Assembly (NCBI GenBank): GCA_017557885.1
Contig: JAFYXV010000009.1
Coordinates: 62,001 to 126,000 of the forward strand
Reading direction: 5' to 3'
Length of the DNA stretch: 64,000 nt
DNA from: a bacterium
GTDB lineage: Bacteria > Auribacterota > UBA3054
This document shows, piece by piece, positions 26,784 through 34,838 of this stretch; positions within the stretch are counted from its first letter, which is position 1, and each line of letters starts with the position of its first letter. A program made the translations under genes and the position numbers. The notes under the pieces are model-generated. The model was given only the letters and a program-made list of their open reading frames with translations. It was not told where the DNA came from and searched no databases.

Positions 26784-27311
26784 TTAGCCTTTCAGTTTTC
26801 CTTTGGGTATCTTGAGCTCCTTCATAAGGCCTTCCATAAATTTTTCCGTTTCCCGATCCGGCAGAGCCGCCAGGCATTGTCCCCTCTCCGTTTTCATAAT
26901 AAGCACCGAAGAGCAAAAGTCGCCTTCCCTGAGCTCTTCCACCACATAGGCCTTGAGTTCGCTCAAGGGCTGGTTGGAATAGTCGCCGGTGCGGCTCAAA
27001 TAATATGCGCCGTCCTTTTTCTTCAAAGAGACGATCGGCCTCCTGCGCCTTTCCAGCGAGCGCCAGATGAACGAAATGCCGAAGGAAGCGGCAAGCGCCG
27101 AAATGATCTTGACCGGTTCGAAGACTTTGCTTATGTCGCTGCGATAATACAAGGCGAAGAAGATCATGATGAGCGAAAATATGAGAGCCGTGTTTATGAC
27201 AAGCGGCCTCGCATTGCGCCAAAGGCTGCGCCGCTTCAGACGGCGCAGCCTCAGGAGTTCCTGGAAGGACTGAGGCTCCTCCCAAACGATGTCTTCGCCT
27301 GATCTGATCAT
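26784..27311 (-). CDS. Two-helix membrane protein of unknown function
   Basis: 175 residues: a charged N terminus with RLRRLKRRSLWRNARP, two adjacent hydrophobic helices (LVINTALIFSLIMIFFALYY and the VKIISALAASFGISFIW region), then a soluble C-terminal half. The C-terminal half, ending MEGLMKELKIPKGKLKG, looks like a YcxB-type regulatory or sensor domain. I do not recognise a specific family. It overlaps the preceding unknown gene by four bases and precedes MBOAT directly. Confidence 0.65.
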   Translation of the reverse strand: MIRSGEDIVWEEPQSFQELLRLRRLKRRSLWRNARPLVINTALIFSLIMIFFALYYRSDISKVFEPVKIISALAASFGISFIWRSLERRRRPIVSLKKKDGAYYLSRTGDYSNQPLSELKAYVVEELREGDFCSSVLIMKTERGQCLAALPDRETEKFMEGLMKELKIPKGKLKG

Positions 27312-27913
27312 TTGATGTTGACAGGAACAAAATCGCCGGCCACCAGGTCGGCGGGAATGTCGCCGATCTTCACGGTGTAGAAGCCGGTGCCGACCGCGAA
27401 GCGCGGCAGCCTGAGGACGGAAACGATGTCGGCGTGACGGTCGGTGGCCGTGCAGTAGTTCTCGTCAGGGTACGAAGGTCGGCGGGTTATGGGGCCAAGT
27501 TCGGAAAGAGGCGCGTCCTTGAAGGCCTTGGCCATTTTCTCAGGATTGGCGCCCGTGGGGGGCGTGTTCTCCTCCAGCTTCGGATCGAGATAACCGGGCT
27601 GGGAGTTGTAGGCGTCGATCAGTTCGCCGGCTTTGTAAAGCCAGGTCAGAAGCGTTTCGTCGTTGTAATTGATGACGGCGAAGGCCACGCAGTGCAAAGC
27701 TTTCGAGAGACGCTGGGCCAGGGCTGAAACGACCTTGGCGTCCAGCTGGTCAAGTTCCTCGTCGTAGATGACCGCGTCCCTTTCCATCATTTCGGAAGTT
27801 CCGTCCGAGACCACGTAGGCGTGGCGTCCCAAGTCGGCCAAAAGTTTCAGGACCTGCTTCTGCTCAACTTTCAGAAGCGTGATGTTCGCGTAGTTTTTAG
27901 TGATGATCTTCAT
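27308..27913 (-). CDS. Conserved-looking soluble protein of unknown function
   Basis: 201 residues with no signal peptide or membrane helix. It begins MKIITKNYANITLLKVEQKQVLKLL and has a Pro-rich middle (LEENTPPTGANPEKM) and a beta-rich C terminus (RFAVGTGFYTVKIGDIPADL). No catalytic motif is recognisable. It lies 19 bases after the serpin and overlaps the two-helix membrane protein gene, so it is part of the same transcript. Confidence 0.6.
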   Translation of the reverse strand: MKIITKNYANITLLKVEQKQVLKLLADLGRHAYVVSDGTSEMMERDAVIYDEELDQLDAKVVSALAQRLSKALHCVAFAVINYNDETLLTWLYKAGELIDAYNSQPGYLDPKLEENTPPTGANPEKMAKAFKDAPLSELGPITRRPSYPDENYCTATDRHADIVSVLRLPRFAVGTGFYTVKIGDIPADLVAGDFVPVNIK

Positions 27914-27932
27914 ATTTTTTATTTTGTGTTGA

Positions 27933-29237
27933 TTATTTGCCGATGACTGTGAAATGGCCCATGAAAAGAATGCTTCCGGTGGTCTTTTCCTGGATAAGAT
28001 AAACGAAGGGCTTGTTGAAGCGCACTTCCTTGGGGCGCTTCATATTGATGCCGGTGCACTTGACCATGATGGCGGTGGCCGCCGCCGCTTCGGTGCCCGT
28101 CTCGTAAACTTTTATTTTGGCTTTGTGGATGATGTCGCTGACGCAAAGGCCTTCTTTGTCCGATATTTTGCTGAAATCAGCGCTGTCGGTGAAAGGCAGC
28201 TTGAGCCCCAGCTTTTGAAATTCCGGAACAAGTTGGAAAGAAGATTCCGTCTCAAACTTCGGGAAGTACAGGACGATGTTCTCCCTCTTGAGCTCGGAGC
28301 ATATGCTTTTGACAAGATCCTGGTTCAGCGTCTTCTCCCAGGCGGCGAATTTGGTGTTGTCGGAAGGCATCAGGGCCACGAGGGAAAATTTGTCGCCCAG
28401 ATAAGGAAGCTCCACCGCCACTACGCCGTCTTTTTCCGCCGTGATGACGTTGGCTTCCAGCCTCATCATTTCGGCCTTGCCGGTCCGGCCCAGATGATCC
28501 TGGCAGGTCTGTTTCCTGGTGCCGTCCTCCTCGAATTCCGTCTCCCATTTTCCCAGGAAGCTCACGGCGTTAACAAGTACCAGCCTTGTCATGGCGTTCA
28601 AAGCGTCCGGGCTGATAAGGTCGGTTATCATTCCCCTGGTGTTGTCGGAGACCCATTTGTTGATGGTGGAAGCCGCCTCCTTGCCGCGGGAGAAATCCAG
28701 CACGCTGGCCTCGCCGGAGAAGCAGCGCTTCAGCGTGTTCCTATAATTTTCAAGAAGCTCGAAATTTTTGTTCAGCCAAAGGGAATTGGCCGAGGTCATT
28801 TTGAAGAATTCGTTTTGGGAGGCGATCCTGGAGGAAAGCCCCTGGAACTCCAAGCCCAAAAGCCCGCCCTTGTCGGGATAGCACATGGTCTCTTTCAGCT
28901 CGCTTAAAGTGCCGCCGTCGGCTCCCAAGGTCAGCATGCCCATGGCGGTGGAGATGCTGAAGGGCGAGAAGAAGACCGGCTTCCCCGGATCGCAGATCCG
29001 GGCGAACATTTCCCAGGCGAAAGCGTTGTTGCCCTTGGCGAGAGCCAGCACCTGCTCCTCCCTGGCCTCGGCGGGTATCTCGTTCAAAGTTTTGATCTCC
29101 TTCACGGCCTCAGCCACCGCTTCCGGCTCCTTCACGCCGTTGTCGGGAAGAGACGTGGCTGACTTCTCCTCCTCGCAGCCGCAGAGTATGAAAGAGCTGG
29201 CGAAGACAAAGAGCAATGTGGATTTAAAATTATGCAT
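27933..29237 (-). CDS. Serpin-family protease inhibitor, predicted lipoprotein
   Basis: 434 residues. The signal peptide ends FILCGC, a lipobox with Cys at about residue 21, so the protein should be lipid-anchored. The serpin core starts FAWEMF and FFSPFSISTAMGMLTLGADG. Further family motifs are NSLWLN, INKWVSDNTRGMITDLI, VLVNAVSFLGKWE and FNKPFVYLIQEKTTGSILFMG. The reactive-loop hinge reads GTEAAAATAI, the small-residue pattern of inhibitory serpins. It would trap serine or cysteine proteases at the cell surface. It has a strong AAGGAGG ribosome-binding site and its start overlaps the methyltransferase end. Confidence 0.93.
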   Translation of the reverse strand: MHNFKSTLLFVFASSFILCGCEEEKSATSLPDNGVKEPEAVAEAVKEIKTLNEIPAEAREEQVLALAKGNNAFAWEMFARICDPGKPVFFSPFSISTAMGMLTLGADGGTLSELKETMCYPDKGGLLGLEFQGLSSRIASQNEFFKMTSANSLWLNKNFELLENYRNTLKRCFSGEASVLDFSRGKEAASTINKWVSDNTRGMITDLISPDALNAMTRLVLVNAVSFLGKWETEFEEDGTRKQTCQDHLGRTGKAEMMRLEANVITAEKDGVVAVELPYLGDKFSLVALMPSDNTKFAAWEKTLNQDLVKSICSELKRENIVLYFPKFETESSFQLVPEFQKLGLKLPFTDSADFSKISDKEGLCVSDIIHKAKIKVYETGTEAAAATAIMVKCTGINMKRPKEVRFNKPFVYLIQEKTTGSILFMGHFTVIGK

Positions 29238-29952
29238 CTTTTTCCTCCTTATTTGGCCGCGTCCCCACCGCCATTATGCTCTGGGCAAAATCGCAGTGCA
29301 GGAATTTTAAAAGCGGCGCGAAAAACAAAAGTTGAATGCGTTTTTTCAAAGTTAGTTTGGCCAGTCGGTGGATCTCGATCTCTTCCAGACCGAAGCGCGC
29401 CATCAGGCCAGCCAGGTCGAGATGGTGGATGGGAGCCACGTGGGAGAAGTCCCGCCAGAAGACCGTGGGGTGCTCCGCGTTGGGCGTCGTCAGCATGACT
29501 TTTCCGCCGGGCTTCGTAAGGCTCGTCATCTCCCTCACCAGGTCTATTTTCCCCCTGGTGTCGAGATGCTCTATGACTTCCAGGCAGACCACGATGTCGA
29601 ATGTTTTCTTAATGTCCTTGATGTCGTAGTAATCCTGCTCGGTGCGGCGGTCGATGTCGTAGCTCTCGTAGTCGATCTTGCCGATCACGGGGCTGAGTTT
29701 TTCCATAAGGAGCCTCGGGCCCGCGCCGAAATCCAGCACGGACAGTTTCTTCGAAGCGCTTTTCTCCACTTCGTCTATGATCCATTGGGCGGCGGAGCTG
29801 GTGATAGGCAGCTTGTCGATGCGGCCCATGGACTTGCGGAATTTCTGCCGCCACAGGAATATCTGGGACCAATCCTCCAGCCTCTCGTTGGAATCGGCGC
29901 CGTAATCCTTGACCTCCGGCAGTTCCTTCATGGATAATTTGTTCTCTGACAT
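29230..29952 (-). CDS. Class I SAM-dependent methyltransferase
   Basis: 240 residues from the ATG at 29952 (MSENKLSMKEL), chosen because GGAGAGG lies just before it; an in-frame ATG 27 bases upstream has no such site. Motif I is SVLDFGAGPRLLMEKL and motif II/III is FDIVVCLEVIEHLDTRG. A post-motif LTTPNAEHP is typical of UbiG/COQ3-like or glycan-linked methyltransferases. The substrate is unknown. It is placed between the TonB-like and serpin genes. Confidence 0.85.
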   Translation of the reverse strand: MSENKLSMKELPEVKDYGADSNERLEDWSQIFLWRQKFRKSMGRIDKLPITSSAAQWIIDEVEKSASKKLSVLDFGAGPRLLMEKLSPVIGKIDYESYDIDRRTEQDYYDIKDIKKTFDIVVCLEVIEHLDTRGKIDLVREMTSLTKPGGKVMLTTPNAEHPTVFWRDFSHVAPIHHLDLAGLMARFGLEEIEIHRLAKLTLKKRIQLLFFAPLLKFLHCDFAQSIMAVGTRPNKEEKDA

Positions 29953-29963
29953 CTTGCCTCTCC

Positions 29964-30905
29964 TTACCTTATGTCGCACTCAAAGGGCACTTCGAATTCC
30001 AGCGTCGGTTTGGTTATGTCCGGCGGGAAGGGATTAAAGCGGGCGGAACGCACCGCGGAAACAGCCGAGTCGTCCATGGCCTTGATGCCGCTGGACTGAA
30101 CGATCCTGACGGCGGTGACTCTCCCGGCCTTTGTAAGCGTGAAGCGCACCACGCAGACGGCCTTGTGCGGGACCTGGGAAGCCTGGGGAGTCTGCCAGGC
30201 CGATTGAATGGCGGACAAGATCTCGCCCTGGTAGTAATTGTTGATGGCCGTCGCCTGAGCGCCGGTCTCGCCTCCGGAATAAAACGACTGGGACTCCACC
30301 CTGGATGTGAGATTGCGGGCGGTCTGATCCAGCTCCCGGGAGATCTTTTCCAGATTGTCGGACTGGGTGACGGTGGTCACGCTCTCCAGGTTGTGGCCGA
30401 CCGCGTCTATCGGCTTTGCGGTAGTTTCGGTCTTGGGTTTGCTGGGAGTCTCCTTGGAGGGCGTGCTTTTGCCGTCGTCCTTTTTGGCGGTCTTGGCCTG
30501 GGTGCGCCGCTTCTCCGCGCGTTCCTGCTGCTTTTTCTTGATGAAATCAGGCATTTCGGAAACGTTGGCGTCTTTTTTCTCGACCTTTTTTTCCGGTTTC
30601 TTCTCGGACTTTTTCTCCGGCGGTTTCTCCACTTTCTTCTCCGGCTTCTTTTCCGGGGGTTTCTCAACTTTCTTTTCCTGTTTCGGTTCAGGAGGAGTCT
30701 CCACCTTCTTCTCGACTTTCTTCTCCGGTGCGGGCGGCGCCGGAACGGCGCTCTTGGGGACCTCCGTCAGGGTGACCTTGGCCTGGATGCCCATCAGCTT
30801 CGGCTGCGGCTCGCTGAGAGACGCGGCGACGATGAGTCCAAGGAAGACCAGAAGGTGGCCTACGAAGGAGCAGAAGAAATATGAGAAGGGCATTTTATTC
30901 CGCAT
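29964..30905 (-). CDS. TonB/TolA-like periplasm-spanning protein
   Basis: 313 residues: a single N-terminal membrane helix (about 6-28), then a long Lys/Pro/Glu-rich rod (about 50-130) built of EKKVEKPPEKK-type units. A linker is followed by a C-terminal TonB/TolA-type domain with AVCVVRFTLTKAGRVTAVRI and SGIKAMDDSAVSAVRSARFNP. It should couple the TolQ/R motor to an outer-membrane partner. TolA and TonB cannot be told apart here. No tolB or pal lies beside it. Confidence 0.85.
   Translation of the reverse strand: MRNKMPFSYFFCSFVGHLLVFLGLIVAASLSEPQPKLMGIQAKVTLTEVPKSAVPAPPAPEKKVEKKVETPPEPKQEKKVEKPPEKKPEKKVEKPPEKKSEKKPEKKVEKKDANVSEMPDFIKKKQQERAEKRRTQAKTAKKDDGKSTPSKETPSKPKTETTAKPIDAVGHNLESVTTVTQSDNLEKISRELDQTARNLTSRVESQSFYSGGETGAQATAINNYYQGEILSAIQSAWQTPQASQVPHKAVCVVRFTLTKAGRVTAVRIVQSSGIKAMDDSAVSAVRSARFNPFPPDITKPTLEFEVPFECDIR
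30480..30760 (-). repeat. Lys/Pro/Glu-rich imperfect repeats within the TonB/TolA-like gene
   Basis: The region encodes repeated EKKVEKPPEKK-type units, visible as recurrent ttctccggc/ttttc blocks on the plus strand. It is an in-frame coding repeat that spans the periplasm, not a separate element. Confidence 0.7.
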
Positions 30906-30906
30906 C

Positions 30907-31371
30907 TTATTTTTTCTCGCCCGCGGTTTCCGTTGCGAAATAGGAGGTGTCCACCCCTATTTCCCTAAGGTGGTTAACAAGTTCAAGAACGTTGCCGTAA
31001 CGGAAGCGCCTGTCGACTCTGATGATCACTTCCAGTTTGTTGGTGGGAGTCTCCTTTTCCTTCAGGGACTGGATCTCTTTTTTCAGGGAGCCGAAGGGGT
31101 CCAGGCGGTCCATCTCCCTGTCGTTGCAGTAAAGGACGCCGTTGGTCAGGCCGCTGACTTCGTCCACGCTCTGCTGCATGCTGATGACGGCGGCGTAATC
31201 GGGCTGCTCGAAAGTCATGGGCGAGGCTTTTGGCAACGAAACGTCCACGCCCTGCTCCATCAGCGGCACCAGCAGAATGAACATGATGAGGACCGTCATG
31301 GTGACGTCCACGAGGGAGGTCACGGTGATCCTGGCGTCCTCAGTTCCCCGGCGGTCGCGCAAGACGCTCAT
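30907..31371 (-). CDS. ExbD/TolR-family proton-channel subunit (second copy)
   Basis: 154 residues with one N-terminal helix. ARITVTSLVDVTMTVLIMFILLVPL contains the essential membrane Asp of the ExbD/TolR family. The periplasmic domain follows, ending with a DRRFRYGNVLELVNHLREIGV motif. It works with TolQ as a proton-driven motor. Its start overlaps the first tolR stop by four bases, so the two TolR-type subunits are translated together. Confidence 0.9.
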   Translation of the reverse strand: MSVLRDRRGTEDARITVTSLVDVTMTVLIMFILLVPLMEQGVDVSLPKASPMTFEQPDYAAVISMQQSVDEVSGLTNGVLYCNDREMDRLDPFGSLKKEIQSLKEKETPTNKLEVIIRVDRRFRYGNVLELVNHLREIGVDTSYFATETAGEKK

Positions 31372-31793
31372 TTGTCCCCCAACCCCACGGCTACGCCTGC
31401 GCTGTAGGCGGCGTCCATCAGCCGGATAACGTATTCATAGGGAAAGTCCGCGTCGGCCCTTATGATGACGGCAAGGTCTTTTTTCTGGGCTTTCATCTCG
31501 CAAAGAGTCTGGTAGAGCTTGTCGAAAGGTTTTTCCGGCCCCATGACGGTGTTGCCAAGCTTCACGACTCCGTAGCCGGTCTCCTTGGATTTCGTCAGGG
31601 AAACGATCAGCGGCTCCTCCGGATCAACCGAAGAGCTGACGGCGTCGGAGGACGGATGCTCTATCTTCAGCCCCTGCTCCAATACGGGGGCTATCAGGAT
31701 GAACATGATCAGGACCGTCATGGTCACGTCCACCAACGACGTAACGTTAAGGTCGGCCTCTTCGTTGCCGCGTCTTTTCGCCAGAAGGCTCAC
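31368..31793 (-). CDS. ExbD/TolR-family proton-channel subunit (first copy)
   Basis: 141 residues. ADLNVTSLVDVTMTVLIMFILIAPV includes the conserved membrane Asp. The periplasmic part includes VIIRADADFPYEYVIRLMDAA, the usual TolR fold signature. It lies 12 bases after tolQ. It is almost identical to the second copy through the membrane helix but differs in the periplasmic domain. Confidence 0.9.
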   Translation of the reverse strand: MSLLAKRRGNEEADLNVTSLVDVTMTVLIMFILIAPVLEQGLKIEHPSSDAVSSSVDPEEPLIVSLTKSKETGYGVVKLGNTVMGPEKPFDKLYQTLCEMKAQKKDLAVIIRADADFPYEYVIRLMDAAYSAGVAVGLGDK

Positions 31794-31805
31794 TTATTCA
31801 CCTCT

Positions 31806-32492
31806 TCAGTTGTTTTCAGACTGCTGTTCTCTTTCCAGCGCGCGGCTGAGCCTGGCCGTCAGAAGCCTGGCGAACTCTTCCAAAAGAACGATCTGGGCGT
31901 TGACGCGTCCGCGCAGGTAATAGAACATGGCCGCGGAAGGAATGGCCACCACAAGGCCGGCCACGGTGGTGATAAGAGCCACAGAGATGCCCGGGGCCAC
32001 GGTGCTGATGGTGGTGTTGCCGCTGCCAACCATGCCGCGGAAGGAAAGCGTAAGGCCCCAGACGGTCCCGAAAAGACCCATCATGGGAGCCAGCATCGCC
32101 GTCACGGAAAAGAAGGTCAAGCCGCTTTCCATCTCGTTTATTTCCCTCGAGAGAGCCGCGTCCATTATTTGCCCGGCCTGCGCGATGTCAGAGTTGCTGG
32201 CCGGCCCCTCCGCGAAAAGGAACTCCATGGCCGCCCTGTACAGGCGGTAGACCGGAGTTTCCGTGGAAGAGGGAAGATCGCGGTACATCTGGGCGAAATC
32301 CCTGGTGAACTGCGCTCTGAAATCCCTGAGCCTTTTCGCCAGGCGGGCGTTGGCTTCCTCCAGTTTTCCGAAGCAGACGCATTTGAAAACAAAAAAGCAC
32401 CAACAGTAGATCGACAAAAGGGCCAGGATGAGCATGTCGATCTTGCCGAAAGTGTCGAAATCTCTGTAAACGTTAACGATCTCTTGCCACAT
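31806..32492 (-). CDS. TolQ/ExbB/MotA-family proton-channel protein
   Basis: 228 residues with three membrane helices. TFFSVTAMLAPMMGLFGTVWGL and APGISVALITTVAGLVVAIPS are the conserved MotA/TolQ/ExbB channel helices. It forms the inner-membrane motor with the two TolR-type subunits and the TonB/TolA-like rod encoded downstream. It begins seven bases after serS. Confidence 0.92.
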   Translation of the reverse strand: MWQEIVNVYRDFDTFGKIDMLILALLSIYCWCFFVFKCVCFGKLEEANARLAKRLRDFRAQFTRDFAQMYRDLPSSTETPVYRLYRAAMEFLFAEGPASNSDIAQAGQIMDAALSREINEMESGLTFFSVTAMLAPMMGLFGTVWGLTLSFRGMVGSGNTTISTVAPGISVALITTVAGLVVAIPSAAMFYYLRGRVNAQIVLLEEFARLLTARLSRALEREQQSENN

Positions 32493-32498
32493 AGTTTT

Positions 32499-33806
32499 TT
32501 ACTTTTCCGGTTCGATGATTTCTAAGCCGTCCATGTAGGGACGCAGTACTTCGGGGATGACTACGCTGCCGTCTTTCTGCTGGTAATTTTCCAAAACAGC
32601 CACCCAGGTGCGGCCCACAGCCAGTCCGGAGCCGTTCAAGGTATGGGCGAACTGGGGCTTGGAACCGTCGGAGGGACGATAGCGGATGTTCGCTCTCCTG
32701 GCCTGGAAATCCCAGCAGTTGGAGCAGGAAGAGATCTCCCTGAAAGTGTTTTGTCCGGGCAGCCAGACTTCCACGTCGTAGGTCTTGCAGGCCGAGAAGC
32801 CCATGTCGGAAGTGCACAGCGCCACCACCCTGTGAGCGATGCCCAGCTTCTGCAGGATGCGGGAAGCGTTCTCCGTCATGATCTCCAAAGCTTCCATGGA
32901 AGTCTCCGGAGTCGTGATGTTGACCATCTCCACCTTGTAGAACTGGTGCACTCTGATGATGCCCCTGGTGTCCTTGCCGTAGGAGCCGGCCTCGGAGCGG
33001 AAGCAGGGCGTCAGGGAAGTGTAGCGCAGCGGAAGATCTTTCTCATCAAGCGTGTCGTTGCGGTGGAGGTTGACCAGCGGCACTTCGGAAGTCGGGATAA
33101 GGTACATGGGCTTTTCCCATTCCACGTGGAAAAGATCTTCCTGGAATTTCGGCAGCTGGCCGCTGCCGTACAAAGTCTCGTCGCTGACGATCAGGGGAAC
33201 TTCAAATTCCGTGTAGCCTTCGTGCTTCGTGTGCTCGTCCAGCATGAAGTTCTCCAGGGCGCGCTCCAGCTTGGCGCCGGCGCCCTTCAAGACCGAGAAG
33301 CGGGCGCCGCTCAGCTTGGCGGCTCTCTCAAGATCCAGGATGCCGAGCTTTTCGCCGATCTCGAAATGCTGCTTGGGCTCGAAATCGAAACTGGGGATCT
33401 CCCCCACTCTCCTGACTTCCACATTGTCGTCCTCGGAATCGCCTATGGGCGTTGTGGCGTCGGGGATGTTGGGGATCCTGTCGATGAGATATTTGACTTT
33501 TTCCTCCGCATCCTCTTTGGTCTTTTCAGCCTGGTCAAGCTTTTCCTTTATCTCCTGGACCAAAGACCTCAGATCGTCGGCGTCCTCGCCCTTGGAGCGT
33601 TTCATGCCGATCTCCTTGGAGAGCTGGTTGCGGCTCTGCTGCAAGCCTTCCAGCGCCTTGATCTCGTCTCTCCTCAGCTTGTCGTTGACCATGAGCTGCT
33701 CGAGGGCGTCGTCCAGATTGTTGCGGTTCGTTCCCGCCGGGTAGCGCGTCAATAATTTGGCGCGGACTTCCTCGTAATTTTCCCTGATGAATTTGATGTC
33801 AAGCAT
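32499..33806 (-). CDS. serS: Seryl-tRNA synthetase
   Basis: Class II synthetase charging tRNA-Ser. I chose the ATG at 33806 (MLDIKFIRENYEEVRAKLLTR), which has GAGGAAAC before it and gives 435 residues; longer in-frame readings add an unrelated peptide. The N-terminal coiled coil runs to about residue 110. Motif 2 is FRSEAGSYGKDTRGIIRVHQF and motif 3 is NGSGLAVGRTWVAVLENYQ. It follows ddl by seven bases. Confidence 0.97.
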   Translation of the reverse strand: MLDIKFIRENYEEVRAKLLTRYPAGTNRNNLDDALEQLMVNDKLRRDEIKALEGLQQSRNQLSKEIGMKRSKGEDADDLRSLVQEIKEKLDQAEKTKEDAEEKVKYLIDRIPNIPDATTPIGDSEDDNVEVRRVGEIPSFDFEPKQHFEIGEKLGILDLERAAKLSGARFSVLKGAGAKLERALENFMLDEHTKHEGYTEFEVPLIVSDETLYGSGQLPKFQEDLFHVEWEKPMYLIPTSEVPLVNLHRNDTLDEKDLPLRYTSLTPCFRSEAGSYGKDTRGIIRVHQFYKVEMVNITTPETSMEALEIMTENASRILQKLGIAHRVVALCTSDMGFSACKTYDVEVWLPGQNTFREISSCSNCWDFQARRANIRYRPSDGSKPQFAHTLNGSGLAVGRTWVAVLENYQQKDGSVVIPEVLRPYMDGLEIIEPEK

Positions 33807-33813
33807 AGTTTCC

Positions 33814-34836
33814 TCAACAGTTATTATTTGCGGATCTGATGGCCTCTTCGACCATTTCGTCCAATATTTGCGAAAAATCAATACCGACGTTCCTGGCGAC
33901 GCCGGGAAGGATGGAAGCGGCGGACATGCCCGGGATCGTGTTGGTCTCCAAAGCGAAGACCTCCTCCTTGTCGTTGACCATGAAATCGGTCCTGGAAACT
34001 CCGGCGCATCTCAGGGCCTGGTGGCACTTGACCGCCGCCTCCCTTATTTTGTCGCTAAGTTCCCCGCTTATCCTGGCCGGAGTTATCTCTTCGGAACTGC
34101 CCTTGGTGTATTTGGCCTTGAAATCGAAAAGCACGCCCGTCCTGCTGACGATCTCCGTCACAGGCATGGCGCAGGGGCATCCCTTCCTGGTTATGACCAC
34201 GCAGGTGAACTCCCGTCCCTTTACGAATTCCTCCAAAAGGTAAAGGCTGCCGTTTTTCCAGAATTCCGGCGTCTTCTCCCGCAGCTCGTTTTCGTTTTGC
34301 AAAAGCCAGAGCCCGAAGCTGGAGCCCGAGGCCAGGGGCTTGGCGATCAAAGGATAACTTAAGGAAGCCTTCCTCACTTCTTCCGCCGGATCGTCCATAG
34401 CGCAAACAGTCACGCCCCTGGGGATCCTGACGCCGGCGGCGGCGTACAAAAGTTTCGCTATGTCCTTTTCCATGGCCACCGCGGAAGCGGTGACGCCGCT
34501 GTGAGTGAAGGGTATCCCGAGAGTTGACAGGAAACCCTGGAAAGCGCCGTCCTCGCCGCCCCGGCCGTGCAAAGCCAGAAGCGCGGCCTCGGCTCCCCAG
34601 GCCAAAACTTCGCTGAAGACCTCCGTGAGGTTTCTGTAAACGCTGTCCTTGAGATTCTCCTCGTCCGGGGAAACGCCCTCGGGCAGGAAGGCCGCCCGGC
34701 GGTCAGCGTTCAGCACCACCGCCCGTTTTGAATATTTGCCGGCCGGAAGCTCTTGGAAAGCGTTCAAGCCCGATCTCAGGGAGACCGGCGCCTCCGGGCT
34801 CCAGCCGCCCATGACCACTATGACTTTTCTTTTCAT
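33814..34836 (-). CDS. ddl: D-alanine--D-alanine ligase
   Basis: ATP-grasp ligase making the D-Ala-D-Ala peptidoglycan precursor. The start at 34836 (MKRKVIVVMGGWSPEAPVSL) gives 340 residues. Family motifs are LALHGRGGEDGAFQGFLSTLGIPFTHSG (given here as a split-length family region), KPLASGSSFGLWLL and FALETNTIPGMSAASILPG. The usual EGSS of the ATP lid is SGSS here, a small deviation. It sits between cvpA and serS. Confidence 0.92.
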   Translation of the reverse strand: MKRKVIVVMGGWSPEAPVSLRSGLNAFQELPAGKYSKRAVVLNADRRAAFLPEGVSPDEENLKDSVYRNLTEVFSEVLAWGAEAALLALHGRGGEDGAFQGFLSTLGIPFTHSGVTASAVAMEKDIAKLLYAAAGVRIPRGVTVCAMDDPAEEVRKASLSYPLIAKPLASGSSFGLWLLQNENELREKTPEFWKNGSLYLLEEFVKGREFTCVVITRKGCPCAMPVTEIVSRTGVLFDFKAKYTKGSSEEITPARISGELSDKIREAAVKCHQALRCAGVSRTDFMVNDKEEVFALETNTIPGMSAASILPGVARNVGIDFSQILDEMVEEAIRSANNNC

Positions 34837-34838
34837 GC

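Noticed and set aside
30480-30760. Periodic sequence in the TonB/TolA-like gene, considered as a CRISPR-like or satellite repeat
   Set aside because: The period is irregular and stays in frame as Lys/Pro/Glu units, the normal periplasmic rod of TonB/TolA proteins.
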